Source of the DNA: Spirochaetaceae bacterium
Lineage (GTDB): Bacteria > Spirochaetota > Spirochaetia > Treponematales > Breznakiellaceae
Length of the DNA: 13,601 bases
Reading direction: 5' to 3'
Assembly (NCBI GenBank): GCA_031267955.1
Contig: JAIRYB010000196.1
Location: 1 to 13,601, forward strand
Of the stretch, positions 13,578 to 13,601 are shown piece after piece; position 1 is the first letter of the stretch, and every line of letters starts with the position of its first letter. The translations under genes and the position numbers were made by a program. The notes below the pieces were generated by a model. That model was not told the DNA's origin, searched no databases, and saw only the letters and a list, made by a program, of their open reading frames with translations.

Positions 13578-13601
13578 TCTGAAGGAATCTTACCCCCATC
13601 C

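Overview
The window reads as a GC-rich bacterial chromosome segment, with AT-rich stretches limited to a few promoter regions. The gene content points to a spirochaete, most likely a Treponema-like one: a CarD/CdnL-type RNA polymerase regulator, two lipoproteins with loose lipoboxes, two DHH-family phosphoesterases side by side, and two large proteins I cannot assign to a widespread family. This placement is an inference from gene content; no rRNA or other phylogenetic marker is present. I see no transposase, phage gene, CRISPR array, tRNA or rRNA. No gap without a gene exceeds 300 bases.

Layout. 1-309 is the C-terminal end of an FGGY sugar kinase (+), cut by the window edge. 463-1080 is an iron-sulfur flavoprotein (+) with its own promoter and visibly lower GC than its neighbours. 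1249-2646 is a CreD-family membrane protein (-), divergent from mazG (2792-3706, +). The stop codon of mazG overlaps that of a carD/cdnL-type gene (3703-4212, -). Upstream of carD on the minus strand lie a periplasmic family-5 solute-binding protein (4280-5899) and a 463-residue helical protein of unknown function (5989-7380). The 89 bases between those last two genes hold a terminator and a competing hairpin. From 7445 rightwards runs a plus-strand cluster of two lipoproteins (7445-8326, 8301-9539) and a DHH phosphoesterase (9556-10734), closed by a terminator at 10751-10774. A second DHH protein (10858-11760) follows under its own strong extended -10 promoter. The window ends with a minus-strand two-pass membrane protein carrying a Cache-like sensor region (11877-13577).

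How the genes may work together. MazG (NTP pyrophosphohydrolase) and CarD (RNA polymerase regulator) are both housekeeping or stress regulators and lie tail to tail. The two DHH proteins probably hydrolyse phosphodiester bonds in short oligonucleotides or in nucleotide signals. The lipoprotein pair is packed into the same likely operon as the first DHH enzyme, which is the most unusual association here. The solute-binding protein, CreD and the Cache-like sensor all appear without their usual partners (ABC permease and ATPase genes, creBC, and an output domain respectively), at least within this window.

I do not see a clear defence system or other complete new system. The best leads are the lipoprotein-lipoprotein-DHH cluster, the attenuator-like leader upstream of the solute-binding protein gene, the Gly/Pro-rich insertion inside MazG, and the Cache-like membrane protein with no recognisable output domain.
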